Below are positions 46,530-55,870 of a stretch of 64,000 nucleotides of DNA, piece after piece. Made by a program: the position numbers and the translations under genes. The stretch lies in NCBI RefSeq assembly GCF_002776575.1, contig NZ_CP022548.1, forward strand, positions 945,001 through 1,009,000. The letters are read 5' to 3'. The notes below the pieces were generated by a model. The model had not been told where the DNA came from. It ran no database searches and saw only the letters and a list, made by a program, of their open reading frames with translations. Within the stretch, counting starts at the first letter, position 1, and each line of letters opens with the position of its first letter. This DNA comes from Sphingorhabdus sp. YGSMI21. Its GTDB lineage: Bacteria; Pseudomonadota; Alphaproteobacteria; Sphingomonadales; Sphingomonadaceae.

Positions 46530-47989
46530 TGGCGGCGGGGGTGGATCAGGTGAAGGTAACGCTGGAACCGAATGACCACCCCTATCGCAACGGTGCCTGG
46601 ACTCCGGTTTTCGAGGAACTGGACACAGATGCACTCGAGATAATCGGGACGATTCCGGCCGATATCGACGGACTCTATGTCCGCAACACCGAGAATCCGG
46701 TGCACGACAGCATCGGCCGATATCACCCCTTTGACGGTGACGGGATGATCCATACGATCCGCCTGCGCAACGGCAAGGCGCACTATCGCAACCGCTTCGT
46801 CCGGACCGAAGGCTTCGAGGCCGAGCAGGAAGAAGGCGGCCCTTTGTGGGTCGGGATCATGGGCAAGCCCGATGATTCAAAACGCAGGGGCTGGGGCGCG
46901 CATGGCAGCGTCAAGGACAGCAGCTCTACCGATGTCGTCGTCCACGCCGGCGCGATCCTCTCGACCTTCTATCAATGCGGTGAAGGCTATCGGCTCGATC
47001 CGGAAACGCTCGAAACGCTGGGCACGGCGGACTGGGTTCCTGAGGACGGCATTTCCGCTCACCCGAAGGTCGACGAGGCCACCGGCGAATTGCTGTTCTT
47101 CAACTATTCGACCACGGCGCCCTATCTCCATTATGGCGTCGTCGGGCCGGACAATGCGCTCAAGCATTTTGTGTCCATCGAACTGCCCGGCGCGCGCCTG
47201 CCGCACGATATGGCGTTCACCGAGAATTTTGCCATTTTCAACGACTGCCCGCTCTACTGGAAACCGGAACTGATCGAGCGGAATCTCTATATCCCCGCTT
47301 ATCATCCCGACGAGCCCACCCGCTTCGGGATTATTCCGCGCATGGGCCAGCCGGAGGATATAAAATGGTTCGACGCGAAGCCAACCTACGTCCTCCACTG
47401 GACCAATGCCTATGAAAAGGGCGATGAAGTGGTGCTCGACGGCTATTTCCAGAATGAACCGGTGCCGGCACCGCTGACCGATTTCCCGGCGGGCTATGAA
47501 AGCATGGGCGCGAGCATCGACCTGCACAGTTTCAAACCCGAATTGCACCGCTGGCGCTTCAATTTGAAAACCGGCGAGACCCGCGAGGAGACATTGTTCG
47601 ACGACTATCCCGTCGAATTCGGGATGATCAACCAGCAGATCGCCGGCAAACCCTATCGCTATGTCTATAGCGTCACCGGCGAGCCGGGCTGGTTCCTGTT
47701 CAACGGGCTGACGAAGCATGATCTCGAGACCGGCGAAGCGGAACATCTGAGTTTTGGCGAGCAGCGGTTCGGATCGGAAGCGCCATTCATTCCGCGCGCA
47801 AATCCGCAGTCAGAGGATGACGGCTATCTGATCAGCTTCATCACCGATATGGCGCAGGACCGGTCGGAATGTATCATCATTGACGCGCAGGATATTGCGG
47901 CGGGCCCGGTCTGCACGATCATCTTGCCGCACCGGATCAGCAGCGGCACCCATGCCACATGGGCTTCGGCGGAGCAGATAGGGAAGTAA
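46529..47989 (+). CDS. Carotenoid/stilbene cleavage oxygenase family protein
   Basis: Non-heme iron dioxygenase of 486 residues. The four iron-binding histidines are visible at H178 (ISAHPKVDE), H226 (RLPHDMAF), H290 (TYVLHWTNA) and H475 (SSGTHATWAS). The N-terminal GLYVRNTENP and RYHPFDGDGMIH are family signatures. Sphingomonad members include lignostilbene dioxygenases and apocarotenoid-cleaving enzymes; the substrate cannot be told apart here. It starts within the dapD stop codon (TGATG). An earlier in-frame start at 46454 lies inside dapD. Confidence 0.9.
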   Translation: MAAGVDQVKVTLEPNDHPYRNGAWTPVFEELDTDALEIIGTIPADIDGLYVRNTENPVHDSIGRYHPFDGDGMIHTIRLRNGKAHYRNRFVRTEGFEAEQEEGGPLWVGIMGKPDDSKRRGWGAHGSVKDSSSTDVVVHAGAILSTFYQCGEGYRLDPETLETLGTADWVPEDGISAHPKVDEATGELLFFNYSTTAPYLHYGVVGPDNALKHFVSIELPGARLPHDMAFTENFAIFNDCPLYWKPELIERNLYIPAYHPDEPTRFGIIPRMGQPEDIKWFDAKPTYVLHWTNAYEKGDEVVLDGYFQNEPVPAPLTDFPAGYESMGASIDLHSFKPELHRWRFNLKTGETREETLFDDYPVEFGMINQQIAGKPYRYVYSVTGEPGWFLFNGLTKHDLETGEAEHLSFGEQRFGSEAPFIPRANPQSEDDGYLISFITDMAQDRSECIIIDAQDIAAGPVCTIILPHRISSGTHATWASAEQIGK

Positions 47990-47995
47990 CTTCCT

Positions 47996-48148
47996 CCTCT
48001 CCCAAAGGGAGAGGCAAGTGGAACTTATCAGCTTGCTGATTAGTGGAACTCGGTGAGGGGTCGTGAACCTTCGAAGAGTTCAACCCCTCACCGACTGCGA
48101 CTAAGCTGCTGAAGCAGCAAGTCTTGTTGCCTCTCCCGTTGGGAGAGG
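47996..48148. repeat. Large palindromic intergenic element
   Basis: Bounded by two identical-stem hairpins, CCTCTCCC-AAA-GGGAGAGG (47996-48014) and CCTCTCCC-GTT-GGGAGAGG (48130-48148). Inside, CGGTGAGGGGT (48051-48061) pairs with ACCCCTCACCG (48083-48093), with smaller CAGC-GCTG and GCTGCT-AGCAGC hairpins on either side. It fills the gap between the convergent carotenoid oxygenase and ruvB genes and may also act as their terminator. Confidence 0.75.
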
Positions 48149-48155
48149 ATGATGG

Positions 48156-49190
48156 TCAATCAAACAACTCTCCGTCCACCTCTTTCCCCGCAGGCGGCGT
48201 CAGCCCGAGATGTTTCCACCCGCGATCATTCAGCGTTCGGCCGCGCGCGGTCCGGGCGATCAGGCCGAGCTGGATCAGATAGGGCTCGATCACTTCCTCC
48301 ACCGTGTCCCGCGGTTCCGAAAGGCCCGCAGCGAGCGTCTCCACACCGACCGGACCGCCCTTGTAGACGTCCGCAATCATGTAGAGATAGCGCCGGTCCA
48401 TCGCGTCGAGACCGATGCTGTCGACTTCGAGACGGACGAGCGATTCATCAGCGATTTTCCGGTCGACCAGTCTCGTGCCCGCGACATTGGCAAAATCCCG
48501 CACCCGGCGGAGCAGGCGACCGGCGATACGCGGCGTGCCCCGTGCGCGGCGCGCCACTTCGGTGGCACCATCGGGCGCAATATCGAGATCGAGAAGCCGC
48601 GCGGCGCGATGAACGACCTGTTCCAGTTCCTCGGTGGTATAGAAATTGAGCCGCACCGGTATGCCGAAACGGTCGCGCAGCGGCGTGGTCAGCAGGCCCT
48701 GGCGCGTGGTCGCGCCGATCAGGGTGAATTGCGGCAGGTCGATCCGTACCGAGCGCGCCGAGGGGCCTTCGCCGATGATCAGATCGAGCGCGCGATCTTC
48801 CATCGCCGGATAGAGGACTTCCTCGACCACCGGATTGAGCCGGTGAATCTCGTCGATAAACAGGACATCGCCTTCTTCAAGATTGGTCAGCAGCGCTGCA
48901 AGATCGCCGGACTTGGCGATGACGGGCCCGGAAGTGGCGCGAAAGCCAACGCCCAGTTCCCGTGCAATGATCTGTGCCAGCGTGGTCTTGCCGAGGCCAG
49001 GAGGCCCAAAGAACAGCACATGATCCAGCGCCTCGCTACGCCCCTTGGCCGCCTCGATAAACACCCGCAAATTGCCGCGCGCCGCTTCCTGCCCGATAAA
49101 TTCGTCGAGCGTTTTCGGACGCAGGGCGGCGTCGATGTCTTCGACCTTGCGTTCGCTGGAAACCATCCGTTCGCTCTCAACTTCACTCAT
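48156..49190 (-). CDS. ruvB: Holliday junction helicase motor RuvB
   Basis: AAA+ branch-migration ATPase of 344 residues. The N-terminal [20 protein letters not shown] is followed by Walker [12 protein letters not shown] (about 60-70), Walker [14 protein letters not shown], sensor 1 [11 protein letters not shown] and the C-terminal winged helix ending in [12 protein letters not shown]. It works with RuvA and RuvC encoded just upstream, although about 310 bp of repeats and a small membrane-protein gene separate it from ruvA. Confidence 0.97.
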   Translation of the reverse strand: MSEVESERMVSSERKVEDIDAALRPKTLDEFIGQEAARGNLRVFIEAAKGRSEALDHVLFFGPPGLGKTTLAQIIARELGVGFRATSGPVIAKSGDLAALLTNLEEGDVLFIDEIHRLNPVVEEVLYPAMEDRALDLIIGEGPSARSVRIDLPQFTLIGATTRQGLLTTPLRDRFGIPVRLNFYTTEELEQVVHRAARLLDLDIAPDGATEVARRARGTPRIAGRLLRRVRDFANVAGTRLVDRKIADESLVRLEVDSIGLDAMDRRYLYMIADVYKGGPVGVETLAAGLSEPRDTVEEVIEPYLIQLGLIARTARGRTLNDRGWKHLGLTPPAGKEVDGELFD

Positions 49191-49210
49191 GCAAAGTGAC
49201 CTAGCTCATC

Positions 49211-49238
49211 CGTCATTCCCGCGAAAGCGGGAACCCGG
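49211..49238. repeat. Truncated cloverleaf-type element upstream of ruvB
   Basis: CGTC (49211-49214) followed by hairpin TTCCCGC, loop GAAA, GCGGGAA (49216-49233) and CCCGG. This equals the left half of the cloverleaf elements (closing strand, hairpin 1, first strand of the middle stem); the right half is missing. It lies 20 bp upstream of the ruvB start. Confidence 0.55.
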
Positions 49239-49268
49239 TTCTTTGTATCACCAGTGGACAATAGTTCG

Positions 49269-49336
49269 CGCGAATCCGCGAAGGCGCGAAGATAGTGCGG
49301 CAAGTCCTGATCCCTTTGCGCCTTCGCGGCTTCGCG
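49269..49336. repeat. Inverted repeat in the ruvB-ruvA interval
   Basis: Arms 49269-49287 and 49318-49336 pair at 18 of 19 positions. They consist of CGCGAA-type units and enclose 30 nt. Together with the truncated element at 49211 this accounts for most of the 49191-49502 gap; no convincing gene lies there. Confidence 0.7.
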
Positions 49337-49502
49337 TGATTCAATAACAGCGACGCCGTCAAATTCGCCGGGGTGATGGCGATTGCATTGATTCATTTGC
49401 ATCCCTCGCACCCCGTTCGCAAACTGCGAACGTGGACGAATGGACCCTAAAACAAGTTCAGCATGACGAGTTGTGTGTTCTGGGAATTGGAGGCGATCAA
49501 GG

Positions 49503-49844
49503 TCAGTCATTATCGTTCCCACAGTTTGCACAGAACTTATTAGGCGAGAAGCTGAAATCTTTCCCTTGATATCCATTCTCCGGAAAATCATTAAATATCG
49601 AGTGGTTACATGATGAACATTCTGTGAAACGAAAGTATCGAAAAATATAATAGGTCAATGTCGGTACAGGAAATCCCCATCGACCGAATGGGCTAATCAG
49701 CGGCACGATGAATGTAAACGCTATTAAAAACGCCATTTCAAAACCAAAGTGGAACAAAGCAAAAAATAGCGACACTGTGAGTCCAAATTCAAAAAATCGC
49801 ATCAACCAACAAAGTTTGAACTTTGAAAATAGGCAAAGGCTCAC
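49503..49844 (-). CDS. Small AT-rich membrane protein with CxxC zinc-ribbon-like tail
   Basis: Protein of up to 113 residues inserted between ruvA and ruvB. About two hydrophobic segments (roughly 17-50) precede a cytoplasmic or periplasmic tail with CSSCNH and CANCGND, a plausible zinc ribbon. GTG 49844 overlaps the ruvA stop by four bases (GTGA), implying coupling; ATG 49802 (residue 15) is an alternative. Base composition is much more AT-rich than the ruv genes. No family recognised. Confidence 0.55.
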   Translation of the reverse strand: MSLCLFSKFKLCWLMRFFEFGLTVSLFFALFHFGFEMAFLIAFTFIVPLISPFGRWGFPVPTLTYYIFRYFRFTECSSCNHSIFNDFPENGYQGKDFSFSPNKFCANCGNDND

Positions 49845-50446
49845 CGCGCCGCCTTCTTCAACGCCAGCCGCACCAGCGCATCGAGTGTCGCGCCATCGCC
49901 GACCTCGGCATCCGCCGCCGCTACGGCCGCGCTCGCATCCGCCGGTTTGAAGCCCAGATTCTGCAGCGCGCTCACCGCATCAGCGCTGTTGTTCGATGGC
50001 GCGTGGACCGCGCCGCCTGCTCCACTAATCGGATCGGTCGCAATGCCGCCGACCTTGTCTTTCAGCTCATTGACGATCCGCAGCGCCAGTTTCGGACCAA
50101 CCCCGTTCGCCCGCGAAACCATCGCCTTGTCGCCGGTCGCCACGGCCCGCGAAATTTCTCCCGGTTCCAATGCCGACAATATCGCCAGCGCCACCTTGCC
50201 GCCGACGCCCTGTACCGAGATCAGCAGGCGGAACCAGTCGCGCTCCGAGCCGCTGGCAAAGCCCATCAGCCGCATGTCGGTCTCGCTGACCTGCATCTCG
50301 GTATAGATGGTCGCGCCATCGCCCTTGCCGCCAATCGCGCCGATGGTGCGCGACGAGCAGAAGACCAGATAGCCGACGCCGTTTACGTCGAGCACGATAT
50401 TGTCCGTGCCGATTTCGTCGATGGTGCCGGTCAGTTTTGCGATCAT
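49841..50446 (-). CDS. ruvA: Holliday junction binding protein RuvA
   Basis: Junction-recognition subunit of 201 residues. The N-terminal OB fold begins [20 protein letters not shown]. The helix-hairpin-helix parts are [19 protein letters not shown] and [20 protein letters not shown], and the flexible C-terminal domain III (about 150-200) binds RuvB. It lies downstream of ruvC, separated by about 200 bp of repeat DNA. Confidence 0.96.
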   Translation of the reverse strand: MIAKLTGTIDEIGTDNIVLDVNGVGYLVFCSSRTIGAIGGKGDGATIYTEMQVSETDMRLMGFASGSERDWFRLLISVQGVGGKVALAILSALEPGEISRAVATGDKAMVSRANGVGPKLALRIVNELKDKVGGIATDPISGAGGAVHAPSNNSADAVSALQNLGFKPADASAAVAAADAEVGDGATLDALVRLALKKAAR

Positions 50447-50525
50447 ATTGTTGTTTTAGACTAACTTGGCACGCAATCCAGTGTTCTTTCTCTACCCCGC
50501 GCAAGCGGGCTACAAAATAGGAGCT

Positions 50526-50640
50526 CGCACAAAGACACGAAGGCACTAAGCGATTGGTGCCTAGGACTTGTCTTCGTGACTTTGTGTCTTCGTGCGCGAA
50601 AAATTAGTCCGGTCCTTCGACAGGCTCAGGACGAACGGTG
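50526..50640. repeat. Repeat cluster between ruvA and ruvC
   Basis: An imperfect inverted repeat (50526-50550 with 50572-50596, 21 of 25 positions pair), built of CACAAAGACACGAAG-like units, is followed by GTCCTTCGACAGGCTCAGGAC (near 50613-50634), itself a short GTCC/GGAC palindrome. Both look like dispersed intergenic repeats. No gene is seen in 50447-50650. Confidence 0.6.
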
Positions 50641-50650
50641 CTTTGCTCCG

Positions 50651-51121
50651 CTATCTCTTCCGGTGATGCGCGTGGGTGATCGCCACCGCCAGCGCATCGG
50701 CGGCATCCGCGCCGGCCAGCTTCACGCCGGGCAGCAGGATCTTGATCATCGCCTGCACCTGGTCCTTGTCCGCCTTGCCGACCCCCACCACGGATTTCTT
50801 GACCGTCTTCGCCGAATATTCGCCGACTTCGATTCCCGTGCGCGAAGCGCCGAGCAGCACGACGCCGCGCGCTTGCCCGAGCTTCAATGTGCTCTGCGGA
50901 TTGCTGTTGACGAACACTTCCTCGACCGCTGCCGCATCCGGCTTATATTCCAGCAGCAGATCGGTCAGCTCGAGATCGAGCTTGAGCAGACGGCTGGCCA
51001 TCGCCATTTTGCTGTCGGTCTTGATCTGGCCATTGGCGATATGGGACAGGCGATTGCCGTCCGCGACAATCACCCCCCAGCCGGTGGTGCCAAGACCCGG
51101 ATCGAGGCCGAGAATGATCAA
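50651..51121 (-). CDS. ruvC: Holliday junction resolvase RuvC
   Basis: Endonuclease of 156 residues with an RNase H-like fold. The first catalytic Asp is in [16 protein letters not shown], the catalytic Glu in [22 protein letters not shown], and the final acidic pair in [17 protein letters not shown]. The start codon is TTG at 51121, preceded by GGAG at short spacing; no ATG alternative keeps the catalytic N-terminus. Confidence 0.95.
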   Translation of the reverse strand: MIILGLDPGLGTTGWGVIVADGNRLSHIANGQIKTDSKMAMASRLLKLDLELTDLLLEYKPDAAAVEEVFVNSNPQSTLKLGQARGVVLLGASRTGIEVGEYSAKTVKKSVVGVGKADKDQVQAMIKILLPGVKLAGADAADALAVAITHAHHRKR

Positions 51122-51136
51122 TTCAGCTCCGCCCCA

Positions 51137-51487
51137 TCAGATTGGCAAACCGATGCGCCGGCCAACAAAAGCCATGATCATATAAAGGCTTACCGTCAGC
51201 AAGCATCCGGTCCCCAGCGACAACCAGAAGCCGATACCATTGCGCAGCATCACCGGAATCAGCAGGAACATTGGAAGAGATGGAAGCACATACCAGAAGG
51301 TCGCCTCGGCGTGCAGCGCCATATTTTCCGCGTCAGGCCGCGCATACCAGAGAAAGACCATGCCCAATATCGAGATCAGGGGCAGCGAGGCGACGAGCGC
51401 CCCGAAGCTGGGCTGGCGCTGGGCGATGGTTGCCACCAGAGCCACGATCACTCCTGCCAGAGCGGCCTTGGCGGCAAATTCCCACAT
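51137..51487 (-). CDS. DUF3147 family membrane protein
   Basis: Small membrane protein of 116 residues with about four hydrophobic segments. [19 protein letters not shown] and LPLISILGMVFLWYA fit the DUF3147 family, whose function is unknown. Its start overlaps the yebC stop (TGATG) and it ends 15 bp before ruvC, so it belongs to the yebC-ruvC transcript. Confidence 0.75.
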   Translation of the reverse strand: MWEFAAKAALAGVIVALVATIAQRQPSFGALVASLPLISILGMVFLWYARPDAENMALHAEATFWYVLPSLPMFLLIPVMLRNGIGFWLSLGTGCLLTVSLYMIMAFVGRRIGLPI

Positions 51488-52236
51488 CAGCCGGCGTTCA
51501 GTTTTTCCATGATTTCGTCGGACACGTCATAATTGCCCCAGACCGTCTGGACGTCGTCATCGTCTTCCAGAAGATCGATCAGGTTGAGCAAGGTCTCCGC
51601 CTGCTCCTGGTCGACTTCGACCTGAACCGTCGGGCGCCATGCCAGCTTCACGCTGGCCGCTTCGCCGAGCGCCTTTTCGAGCGCTCCGGAGACCTCGTGC
51701 AGGTCTTCCATCGCGGTCCAGATTTCATGGCCGTCCTCATCGGAAGAAATATCTTCCGCGCCCGCTTCCATTGCCGCTTCGAGGACTGTTTCCTCGTCGC
51801 CGGCGCTGGCCGGATATTGAATATAGCCGACCCGGTCAAAACCGTGCGAAACCGATCCGCTTTCGCCCAGATTGCCGCCATTTCGCGACATGATGGTACG
51901 GACATTGGTAAAAGTGCGGTTATTATTGTCGGTCAGCGTCTCGATGATCAGCGACACGCCACCCGGCCCAAAACCCTCGTAACGAATCTCGCTATAGTCA
52001 TCGCCTTCGTTGGCCGACGCCTTTTCGATCGCGCGCTGGATATTGTCCTTCGGCATCGACACCGCCTTGGCGCTGTTGACCGCGAGCCGCAGCCGCGGGT
52101 TGAAATCCGGGTCCGGCATGCCGGACTTGGCCGCCACGGTTATCTCGCGCGAGAGCTTCGAAAATTGCGCCGCACGCTTCTTGTCCTGAGCGCCCTTGCG
52201 ATGCTTGATATTGTTAAATTTACTATGGCCTGCCAT
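51487..52236 (-). CDS. yebC: YebC/PmpR family protein (TACO1-like)
   Basis: Protein of 249 residues, full family length. The start [20 protein letters not shown] is diagnostic, and [19 protein letters not shown] marks the central region. Members bind DNA or act as translation factors that relieve ribosome stalling. It commonly precedes ruvC, as here. Confidence 0.94.
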   Translation of the reverse strand: MAGHSKFNNIKHRKGAQDKKRAAQFSKLSREITVAAKSGMPDPDFNPRLRLAVNSAKAVSMPKDNIQRAIEKASANEGDDYSEIRYEGFGPGGVSLIIETLTDNNNRTFTNVRTIMSRNGGNLGESGSVSHGFDRVGYIQYPASAGDEETVLEAAMEAGAEDISSDEDGHEIWTAMEDLHEVSGALEKALGEAASVKLAWRPTVQVEVDQEQAETLLNLIDLLEDDDDVQTVWGNYDVSDEIMEKLNAG

Positions 52237-52259
52237 TTTACCTCAAATTCCCGATTTGC

Positions 52260-52592
52260 TTAATCCACAACAACCGCGGTTCCGGACGCGGATACCATCA
52301 GCATTGAACCCTTTTCGCCGACGACCTCATAGTCAAGATCCACGCCGACCACGGCATTGGCCCCGACCTTCGCCGCTTCGGCTTCCATCTCCGCCAGCGC
52401 TTCATCGCGCGCGCGTTTCAGGACATTTTCATATTTGCCCGAGCGTCCGCCGACAATGTCGGTGATGCTGGCGAACAGGTCGCGGAACAGATTGGCTCCG
52501 ACAATCACCTCGCCGATGACGATCCCGCGATAGTCGCGAATCGCATGCCCCTCGACCGAGGGGGTGGTGGTGACGATTATCCTGCCTGTCAT
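52260..52592 (-). CDS. YbjQ family protein (UPF0145)
   Basis: Protein of 110 residues with the YbjQ signature: [39 protein letters not shown] and [15 protein letters not shown]. It forms a pentamer in known structures; it is sometimes called a heavy-metal-binding domain protein but the function is unknown. It lies 23 bp upstream of yebC on the same strand. Confidence 0.88.
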   Translation of the reverse strand: MTGRIIVTTTPSVEGHAIRDYRGIVIGEVIVGANLFRDLFASITDIVGGRSGKYENVLKRARDEALAEMEAEAAKVGANAVVGVDLDYEVVGEKGSMLMVSASGTAVVVD

Positions 52593-52643
52593 AATTTTCA
52601 GATCCCGAACCAGTTACCTGCTGCTGTTAATCTCCTGCAGCCG

Positions 52644-53132
52644 TTAGAGCAACTGCTGAAACCACGCAACGTCGCGCCAACCACCCATTTTCCAGCCCAC
52701 TTGCCTGTAGATGCCAACCGGGTCGAAGCCTATTGCCCGGTGCAGGGCAATACTGGCCTCGTTCGGCAGGGCGATTCCCGCAAAGGCAGCGTGCATTTTT
52801 CTCGCCTTCAGCCGTGACAACAGCGCCTCGTACAGACTCCGTCCGATGCCGCGGCGCTTGTGATCGGGATCGACATATGCCGCCACATCGCAGCTGGTGT
52901 GATAAGCGGCCCGGGTGCGATGGCCGGAGCCATAAGCATAGCCGAGCACCCGGCCATCCGTTTCTGCAACCAGCCAGTCGTGCGTGTCCAGCGCCCCGGC
53001 TATCCGGCCAGCCATTGCGGCATCATCCGGCGGGTCCGTCTCGAAACTGACCCAGCTGTCGGTTACGAAGGGCGCGTAGATTTCGGCACAGCGCGGCGCA
53101 TCAGCAACCGTCGCAGGCCGAATCGCGATCAT
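52644..53132 (-). CDS. GNAT N-acetyltransferase (phosphinothricin acetyltransferase-like)
   Basis: Acetyl-CoA-dependent transferase of 162 residues. IAIRPATVADAPRCAEIYAP and FETDPPDDAAMAGRI match the Pat/Bar/YncA group. The acetyl-CoA loop is HKRRGIGRSLYEALL and the C-terminus GFDPVGIYRQVGWKMGGWRDV is characteristic. Likely substrates are methionine sulfone or sulfoximine-type amino acids. It is coupled to gapR (TGATG overlap). Confidence 0.87.
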   Translation of the reverse strand: MIAIRPATVADAPRCAEIYAPFVTDSWVSFETDPPDDAAMAGRIAGALDTHDWLVAETDGRVLGYAYGSGHRTRAAYHTSCDVAAYVDPDHKRRGIGRSLYEALLSRLKARKMHAAFAGIALPNEASIALHRAIGFDPVGIYRQVGWKMGGWRDVAWFQQLL

Positions 53133-53374
53133 CAGGCCAGACCAAGCGCCGACTTGTAGGTGTCGAGAATGGCTTCCATTTCCTGCCGGTCATGGGTTTC
53201 CATTTTCCGCAGCCGGACGATCTGGCGCATGATCTTCGCGTCATAACCCTGCGACTTGGCTTCGGAGTAAACATCGCGGATATCGTCCGCCATGCCCTTT
53301 TTCTCTTCTTCCAGCCGCTCGATACGTTCGATAAACAGACGCAGCTGGTCTGCGGCAACATTGCCTTCGCTCAT
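53132..53374 (-). CDS. gapR: Nucleoid-associated protein GapR (DUF2312)
   Basis: DNA-binding protein of 80 residues, almost entirely helical and coiled coil. [40 protein letters not shown] and [18 protein letters not shown] match alphaproteobacterial GapR. In Caulobacter it encircles overtwisted AT-rich DNA and stimulates topoisomerases during replication. It overlaps the GNAT gene by one to three bases. Confidence 0.95.
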   Translation of the reverse strand: MSEGNVAADQLRLFIERIERLEEEKKGMADDIRDVYSEAKSQGYDAKIMRQIVRLRKMETHDRQEMEAILDTYKSALGLA

Positions 53375-53418
53375 TCTTCATTCCTTTGAAATAACATGTT
53401 CGGATTCGATGCCCGTCT

Positions 53419-53727
53419 TTAAGATGCGCCGGCGTTCTTGGCCACGCTTTCCTTCATCTTTTTGAGCCGTTCCGGGGTTGCCTCGGTCTGGTATTTTCGC
53501 TTCCATTCGCTTGCCGGCATGCCGTGGATCGCCTCGCGGGCCTCGTCCTTTGTCATGGAGCCGCCAGCTTCCTCGGTCGCCTCCATCACCCAGTCGGCCA
53601 GACAGTTGCGACAGAAGCCGGCCAGCCCCATCAGATCGATATTTTCCGCATCGTGGCGGTGCTGGAGATGATTGACCAGACGGCGAAAGGCAGCAGCGGC
53701 GGCGGCATCGGTTATTTGATCGGTCAT
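53419..53727 (-). CDS. DUF1244 domain protein
   Basis: Protein of about 102 residues. FRRLVNHLQHRHDAENIDLM and GLAGFCRNCLADWVMEA with its Cys pair are characteristic of DUF1244, followed by EAREAIHGMPASEWKRKYQ. Function is unknown; the Cys pair might bind metal. ATG 53727 or ATG 53739 (four residues longer) may be used. It lies 44 bp upstream of gapR on the same strand. Confidence 0.85.
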   Translation of the reverse strand: MTDQITDAAAAAAFRRLVNHLQHRHDAENIDLMGLAGFCRNCLADWVMEATEEAGGSMTKDEAREAIHGMPASEWKRKYQTEATPERLKKMKESVAKNAGAS

Positions 53728-53813
53728 ATTTGTTTCCATTGTTATTTGTTATTATCCTGTCATGAATTAGAAACAGGAAACGCGCAGGTAAAGCGCCACT
53801 AAGGATTTTTTGC

Positions 53814-55265
53814 ATGGCATCGCCGATCTTCTCCCGTAATCGCAAAGTGAAAGTGCTCGCAACGCTCGGCCCGTCCAGCGGCAGCCCGGAAATGATCGAG
53901 AAAATGTACCGCGCCGGTGTCGATGCCTTCCGGATGAACATGAGCCACGGCGAGCACGCGGCGCACGCCGCCAACGTGAAGTCGATCCGGGCGCTGGAAA
54001 AGAAAGTCGGCCGGCCGATCACGATACTCGCCGATCTGCAGGGGCCGAAGCTGCGCATCGGCACATTTGCCAAGCCGCCCGTAATGCTGGAAGAAGGCCA
54101 GCGTTTCACGCTCGACATGCTCAAGCAAAAAGGCGACGCGAAGCGTGTCACGCTGCCGCACAAGGAAATTCTGGGCACGCTGAAGCCCGGGCATACATTG
54201 CTGCTCGATGACGGCAAAATCCGGCTGGAAGTGACCGAAGCCGACGGCAAGAGCGTCGAGACCAAAGTGATCGTCGGCGGCGAAATTTCCGACCGCAAGG
54301 GGGTCAATGTCCCTGAAGTCGTTCTGCCGGTGAGCTCGCTGACCGACAAGGACCGCAAGGATCTGACCTTCGCGCTGGAACAGGATGTCGACTGGATCGC
54401 GCTCAGCTTCGTCCAGCGTCCGGAAGATGTCGCAGAGGCACGGCGGCTGATTCGCGGCAAGGCCGCTCTCCTGGCGAAGATCGAAAAGCCGGCGGCGATT
54501 GATCGGCTCGACGAGATACTCGAACTGTCGGACGCCGTGATGGTCGCACGCGGGGATCTCGGGGTGGAGCTGCTGCCGGAACAGGTTCCGCCGCTGCAGA
54601 AGAAGATCGTTGCCGCTGCCCGCAAACTGGGCCGTCCGGTGGTCGTCGCCACGCAGATGCTCGAATCGATGATCAAGTCGCCGACGCCGACTCGCGCCGA
54701 GGTGTCCGATGTCGCCACCGCGATCTACGACGGCGCCGACGCGATCATGCTGTCGGCCGAATCCGCCGTCGGCGACTGGCCGATCGAGGCGGCGACGATG
54801 ATGGACCGGATCGCCGCGCAGGTGGAAAATGATCCGTCCTACGCCGACCGGGTGCATTTTACCGAGACCGTGCCGGATGAAACGACCGCCGATGCTCTTG
54901 CTGCCGCGAGTTACAATATTGCCCGCACGATCGAGACCTCGGCGATTGTCTGCTATACGTCATCCGGCTCGACCGCCCGGAGGATGGCCCGCGAACGGCC
55001 CTCGGTGCCGCTGCTCGTGCTGACGCCGGACCGCCACACGGCGCGGCGGGTCGGCCTGCTGTGGGGGGCTTATGCCGTGGTCACAAAGGACGTAAGCGAT
55101 TTTGAGGAAATGATTGCCAAGGCCAAGCGGATGGCGTTGCGGCACAAGCTCGGAAAAGCGGGTTCCCGCTTGATCGTTTGCGCCGGTGTGCCCTTCGGTA
55201 CGCCCGGCTCAACCAATCTGCTCCATATCGTGAGGCTGAGCGGCGACGAGCTCAAGCGGAGCTAA
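53814..55265 (+). CDS. pyk: Pyruvate kinase
   Basis: Final glycolytic or Entner-Doudoroff step, 483 residues. KVLATLGPSSGSPEMIEKM starts the barrel; MNMSHGEHAAHAAN holds the catalytic Arg/Asn/Ser region, LLAKIEKPAAIDRLDEIL carries the active-site Lys, and VMVARGDLGVELLPEQVPPLQ is the metal site. The C-terminal allosteric domain ends with TNLLHIVRLSG. AAGGA precedes ATG 53814. Its stop overlaps the stop of the convergent HAD gene. Confidence 0.96.
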   Translation: MASPIFSRNRKVKVLATLGPSSGSPEMIEKMYRAGVDAFRMNMSHGEHAAHAANVKSIRALEKKVGRPITILADLQGPKLRIGTFAKPPVMLEEGQRFTLDMLKQKGDAKRVTLPHKEILGTLKPGHTLLLDDGKIRLEVTEADGKSVETKVIVGGEISDRKGVNVPEVVLPVSSLTDKDRKDLTFALEQDVDWIALSFVQRPEDVAEARRLIRGKAALLAKIEKPAAIDRLDEILELSDAVMVARGDLGVELLPEQVPPLQKKIVAAARKLGRPVVVATQMLESMIKSPTPTRAEVSDVATAIYDGADAIMLSAESAVGDWPIEAATMMDRIAAQVENDPSYADRVHFTETVPDETTADALAAASYNIARTIETSAIVCYTSSGSTARRMARERPSVPLLVLTPDRHTARRVGLLWGAYAVVTKDVSDFEEMIAKAKRMALRHKLGKAGSRLIVCAGVPFGTPGSTNLLHIVRLSGDELKRS

Positions 55266-55870
55266 AGCAGGCGCAAGGCCTTCAGCTCCTGTTCCAGTCT
55301 GGCGGCATCACTGAAATGATGGCCGGCAAGACCCATAGCTTCGCCCGCCTCGATATTGTCCTGCCGGTCATCGATGAAAAGACATTGGTCGGCGCGACGG
55401 CCGAAGCGGTTCAGCGCGAGCTCGAATATCTCCGCATCCGGCTTGATCAGCTTTTCTTCACCGGAAATGACAATATCGCAGAATATCTCGAATATCGGCG
55501 CCGACGGCCGGAACTGCGCCCAGGATTCAGCCCCGAAATTGCTGATGGCGAACAGGGGAACGGCGCGCTCCGCCAGCAGCCGGACAAGATCGATCATGCC
55601 TTCAACCGGTCCCGGAATGGTTTCCGGAAAGCGCTCGGAATAGGCAATGATATGGTCCCGATATTCGGGGAATTCGCGGCTGCGCTCCGCAACCATGTCG
55701 GCAAAAGGCCGACCGGCATCATGCTGGAAATGCCATTCCGGTGTCACCACATGGGCGAGAAACCAGTCCAGCTCTTCCGGATCGTCAATCAATTTTTCAA
55801 AGAGACAGCGCAAGTCCCAGCGATACAGGACATTGCCTATATCGAAGATGACCGTGTCAATTTTTGAGAT
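55262..55870 (-). CDS. HAD-family hydrolase (haloacid dehalogenase-like) with non-canonical start
   Basis: Protein of about 202 residues. HAD motif I is TVIFDIGNVLYRWDLR (including the nucleophile Asp), motif II is LFAISNFGAE, lysine motif is EEKLIKPDAEIF and motif IV CLFIDDRQDNI. It resembles YihX/epoxide-hydrolase-type phosphatases. The frame has no ATG, GTG or TTG before motif I. ATC at 55870 lies 7 nt after a perfect GGGAG and is the likely start, reading as M-S-K-I-D-T-V. The first conventional start, TTG 55813, would remove motif I and the catalytic Asp. Confidence 0.8.
   Translation of the reverse strand: MSKIDTVIFDIGNVLYRWDLRCLFEKLIDDPEELDWFLAHVVTPEWHFQHDAGRPFADMVAERSREFPEYRDHIIAYSERFPETIPGPVEGMIDLVRLLAERAVPLFAISNFGAESWAQFRPSAPIFEIFCDIVISGEEKLIKPDAEIFELALNRFGRRADQCLFIDDRQDNIEAGEAMGLAGHHFSDAARLEQELKALRLL

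Noticed and set aside
49187..49591. 134-codon minus-strand frame upstream of ruvB
   Set aside because: Composed of intergenic repeat sequence (the common [14 protein letters not shown] translation of palindromic repeats) and overlaps the small membrane protein gene.
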